From JAQGMJ01 sp036271855 (lineage in GTDB: Bacteria; Pseudomonadota; Gammaproteobacteria; Burkholderiales; JAEUOS01): a stretch of 8,170 nt of DNA. Below, piece after piece: positions 6,581 to 8,170 of this stretch. The notes beneath the pieces are model-generated. The model was not told where the DNA came from and ran no database searches. It saw only the letters and a program-made list of their open reading frames with translations. The DNA lies in NCBI GenBank assembly GCA_036271855.1, contig DATAZV010000413.1, positions 1 to 8,170 of the forward strand, read 5' to 3'. The stretch's first letter is position 1, and each line of letters opens with the position of its first letter. A program made the position numbers and the translations under genes.

Positions 6581-8023
6581 TCAGGGTTTGATATAGCCCA
6601 GTGCGTTCCACCACAGATAGTCAAGCGGCAGCAGCACGGCGAGTGTGATCGCCGCCATCAACAAGCACAGGCGGGTGCCGTCGCGGATGCTGACGGCGCC
6701 CAGGGCCATGCCGATCAGGATCGGCGGACATTCGTAGGGCAGGAACACGGTGGAAAAGACCGGCACCTCCAGCATCAGCACCGAATACAGGGCCAGGCCG
6801 CTGGCCTGGGAGAATTCGCGCGCCAGCGGCGTCATCACCGCGGGCAGGCCGGGCAAGGTGGTGATCAGGCCGATGCCGGCGCCCAGCGCAGCGAGGATGG
6901 CGAGGTTGAGGCCGGGGTGGCCGGGCTGCATGTTGACCACTTGCAGCAACTGGTGGCCGGCCCAGGCGCCCAGGCCGGTTTGCGCGATCATCGCGGAAAG
7001 GCCGAGGAAGCCGGCGACGTAGATCAGCGGGGTGATCTGCACCTGGCTATTGAGCGCCTTGGGGGTAACCAGACGGGCCTGCGGCAGCATGCAGATCATG
7101 CCGGCGCCCAGGCTGATCCACGCCGGGGAGATGCCGTGCCAGGCGTCGCTGGCGTAAAGGCCGAGCGAGACCAGCAGCACGGCGATCAGCAGTTTTTCCT
7201 GCGCGCTGAGTTTTGCCTCTTTACCGGCGGCCAGTGCGCGCGGCGCTACGGTGTCAGGAAACAGTTTGCAGATGGCCCAGATCAGGACCATGGCCTTGAG
7301 AACACCCAGCACCGGGAAATGCAGCAGCAGGTAGGGGCCGTATTGCAGCTTGATGTTGTAGATCGAGTCCACCGCGCCCAGCAGCACGGTGTTGGGCACG
7401 TTGGCCGGCAAAATCGCGGTGGAGGGCATGTAGCTGCCGAAGGAAACCGCCAGCACCAGCCCGGTGCGCCCGGTGCGGCCGGACTCGAAGCCCAGGTGGT
7501 CGGCCAGCGCCAGCACGATCGGCACCAGCAGCATCACGCGGCCCAGAGTGGAGGGCATGACAAAGGCCAGGCCGACCGACATGACCACGATCAGCGCGAT
7601 GTAGCGGTTGTAGGTGCGCGAAGGATCGCGCGACAAGAGGTGGCTCAGGCGCTCGCCCAGGGTGGTGGCGCGGATCGCGATGCCGATGACGGTGCCGCCG
7701 AACACCAGCCACCAGGTGGGGGTGGAAAAGCCCGAAAAGATGGTCGCCGGCGGCACCACCTGGAACAGGATCGCCAGCAGGAAGAACAGCAGCGTGGTGA
7801 GTGGCTCGGGAAACAGGTTCAGCGCCCAGGAACTGATGGTAAAGACGATCAGCAGCGCAGCGCGGCATTGCTGCACGGTGAAACCGGCCGGCAGGGGCAG
7901 CATGTCGGCCAGCAGCAGCGCAAAGATCAACGCGACGATCAGGCCCGGGCCGAAGCTGCGCCGCAGGTGGGCCAGCGGCGTGCTTTTGGGCAGAGCGGGG
8001 GAGATGGGTGCGGGAGCTTCCAT
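6581..8023 (-). CDS. SLC13/DASS-type (divalent anion) transporter, integral membrane protein
   Basis: About 480 residues with roughly 12 hydrophobic segments spread over the whole length, arranged as two similar halves, as in the DASS/SLC13 and wider ion-transporter superfamily (sodium-coupled dicarboxylates, citrate, sulfate). Numbering from the GTG at 8065: the first half carries MPSTLGRVMLLVPI (170-183) and PSTAILPANVPNTV (214-227), the second TTLPGLPAVMTPL (402-414) and LPYECPPILIG (442-452). These sit where DASS proteins usually have SNT and TPPN-like signatures, but the classic SNT triplets are absent, so substrate and coupling ion are not assignable. Possible starts are GTG 8065, ATG 8035 and ATG 8023; I chose 8023 because GGA lies 7 nt before it, while 8065 and 8035 lack a ribosome site and a GC-rich hairpin lies at 8042-8059. 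First of the minus-strand genes; substrate import for the downstream dehydrogenase is a guess from proximity. Confidence 0.88.
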   Translation of the reverse strand: MEAPAPISPALPKSTPLAHLRRSFGPGLIVALIFALLLADMLPLPAGFTVQQCRAALLIVFTISSWALNLFPEPLTTLLFFLLAILFQVVPPATIFSGFSTPTWWLVFGGTVIGIAIRATTLGERLSHLLSRDPSRTYNRYIALIVVMSVGLAFVMPSTLGRVMLLVPIVLALADHLGFESGRTGRTGLVLAVSFGSYMPSTAILPANVPNTVLLGAVDSIYNIKLQYGPYLLLHFPVLGVLKAMVLIWAICKLFPDTVAPRALAAGKEAKLSAQEKLLIAVLLVSLGLYASDAWHGISPAWISLGAGMICMLPQARLVTPKALNSQVQITPLIYVAGFLGLSAMIAQTGLGAWAGHQLLQVVNMQPGHPGLNLAILAALGAGIGLITTLPGLPAVMTPLAREFSQASGLALYSVLMLEVPVFSTVFLPYECPPILIGMALGAVSIRDGTRLCLLMAAITLAVLLPLDYLWWNALGYIKP

Positions 8024-8041
8024 GCGGCAATCCATGCGGTG

Positions 8042-8059
8042 CCGGGCTGCGCTGCCCGG
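8042..8059. repeat. Small GC hairpin before the transporter start
   Basis: CCGGGC (8042-8047) pairs with GCCCGG (8054-8059) around a 6-nt loop. On the minus strand it lies 18 nt upstream of the ATG at 8023 and 6 nt upstream of the ATG at 8035. It could affect translation initiation and argues mildly against the upstream start choices. It may also be chance. Confidence 0.3.
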
Positions 8060-8087
8060 TTGCACGCATGGTAGGCCGGTTTAGAAT
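8060..8087 (+). promoter_or_regulatory. Likely sigma70-type promoter for a divergent plus-strand gene
   Basis: TAGAAT at 8082-8087 matches the -10 consensus at 5 of 6 positions, preceded with a 16-nt spacer by TTGCAC at 8060-8065 as a partial -35 (3 of 6). Transcription would begin near 8094, about 32 nt before the ATG at 8126. The -10 stands out as AT-rich against GC-rich flanks. Confidence 0.45.
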
Positions 8088-8125
8088 GGCAGGAATCCAC
8101 TTTGCAGACAGCTTTTTACGAATTC

Positions 8126-8170
8126 ATGCCAAAGCGCCCCGCCTATGACCCCCAGCCCCGGCGCGTTCCG
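8126..8170 (+). CDS. Possible start of a divergent gene, 15 codons visible
   Basis: ATG at 8126 opens a frame reading MPKRPAYDPQPRRVP to the window edge. It follows the promoter-like element at 8060-8087 at a suitable distance and is divergent from the transporter. There is no clear Shine-Dalgarno. A second ATG at 8145 in another frame (MTPSPGAF) is an alternative start. Too little is visible to name a product. Confidence 0.35.
   Translation, partial: MPKRPAYDPQPRRVP

Noticed and set aside
6506..8074. 522-codon open frame on the plus strand antisense to the transporter
   Set aside because: Its product is dominated by H, Q, G, R, D and A with no hydrophobic core or recognisable domain, while the opposite strand encodes a clear multi-pass transporter. 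It is a GC-rich codon shadow.
8086..8148. Short plus-strand frame starting ATG at 8086 (MAGIHFADSF...)
   Set aside because: Only 20 codons, the start codon overlaps the proposed -10 element, and there is no ribosome site.

Overview
The window is GC-rich bacterial DNA with dense coding and long spurious open frames on the opposite strand. The 1317-residue flavin/iron-sulfur fusion protein with an N-terminal DUF3683-type domain is, from memory, a betaproteobacterial hallmark. The leftmost protein also resembles a conserved family I associate with Rhodocyclales and relatives. I therefore infer a chromosomal segment of a betaproteobacterium. I see no tRNA or rRNA gene, insertion sequence, CRISPR array or phage gene.

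Layout: all four substantial genes lie on the minus strand, so transcription runs right to left. First is an SLC13/DASS-type membrane transporter (about 8023 to 6581). A 243-bp gap follows with an FNR/Anr-like box. Next is the large fused FAD-linked oxidase/iron-sulfur/CCG-domain oxidoreductase (6337 to 2384). A very stable hairpin sits just past its stop codon. Then comes a ferritin-like di-iron protein (about 2224 to 1340). A 260-bp gap with a perfect 26-bp palindrome separates it from a conserved protein of unknown function that runs off the left edge (1079 to 1). At the extreme right a likely plus-strand promoter and the first codons of a divergent gene (8126 onward) are just visible.

How the genes may work together: the fused oxidoreductase carries in one chain the modules that glycolate oxidase (GlcD plus GlcF) and YdiJ-type D-2-hydroxyacid dehydrogenases use to pass electrons from a 2-hydroxyacid through FAD and two [4Fe-4S] clusters towards the respiratory chain. 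The transporter upstream belongs to a superfamily that often moves carboxylates, so substrate uptake followed by oxidation is a reasonable but unproven link. The FNR-like box suggests oxygen control of the oxidoreductase. The di-iron protein is probably an oxygen-dependent enzyme or an iron/redox protein; nothing in the sequence ties it to the dehydrogenase beyond adjacency. The window looks mainly like ordinary core-genome metabolism. The most notable non-coding signals are the 26-bp palindrome, the FNR-like box and the hairpin at 2339-2376.
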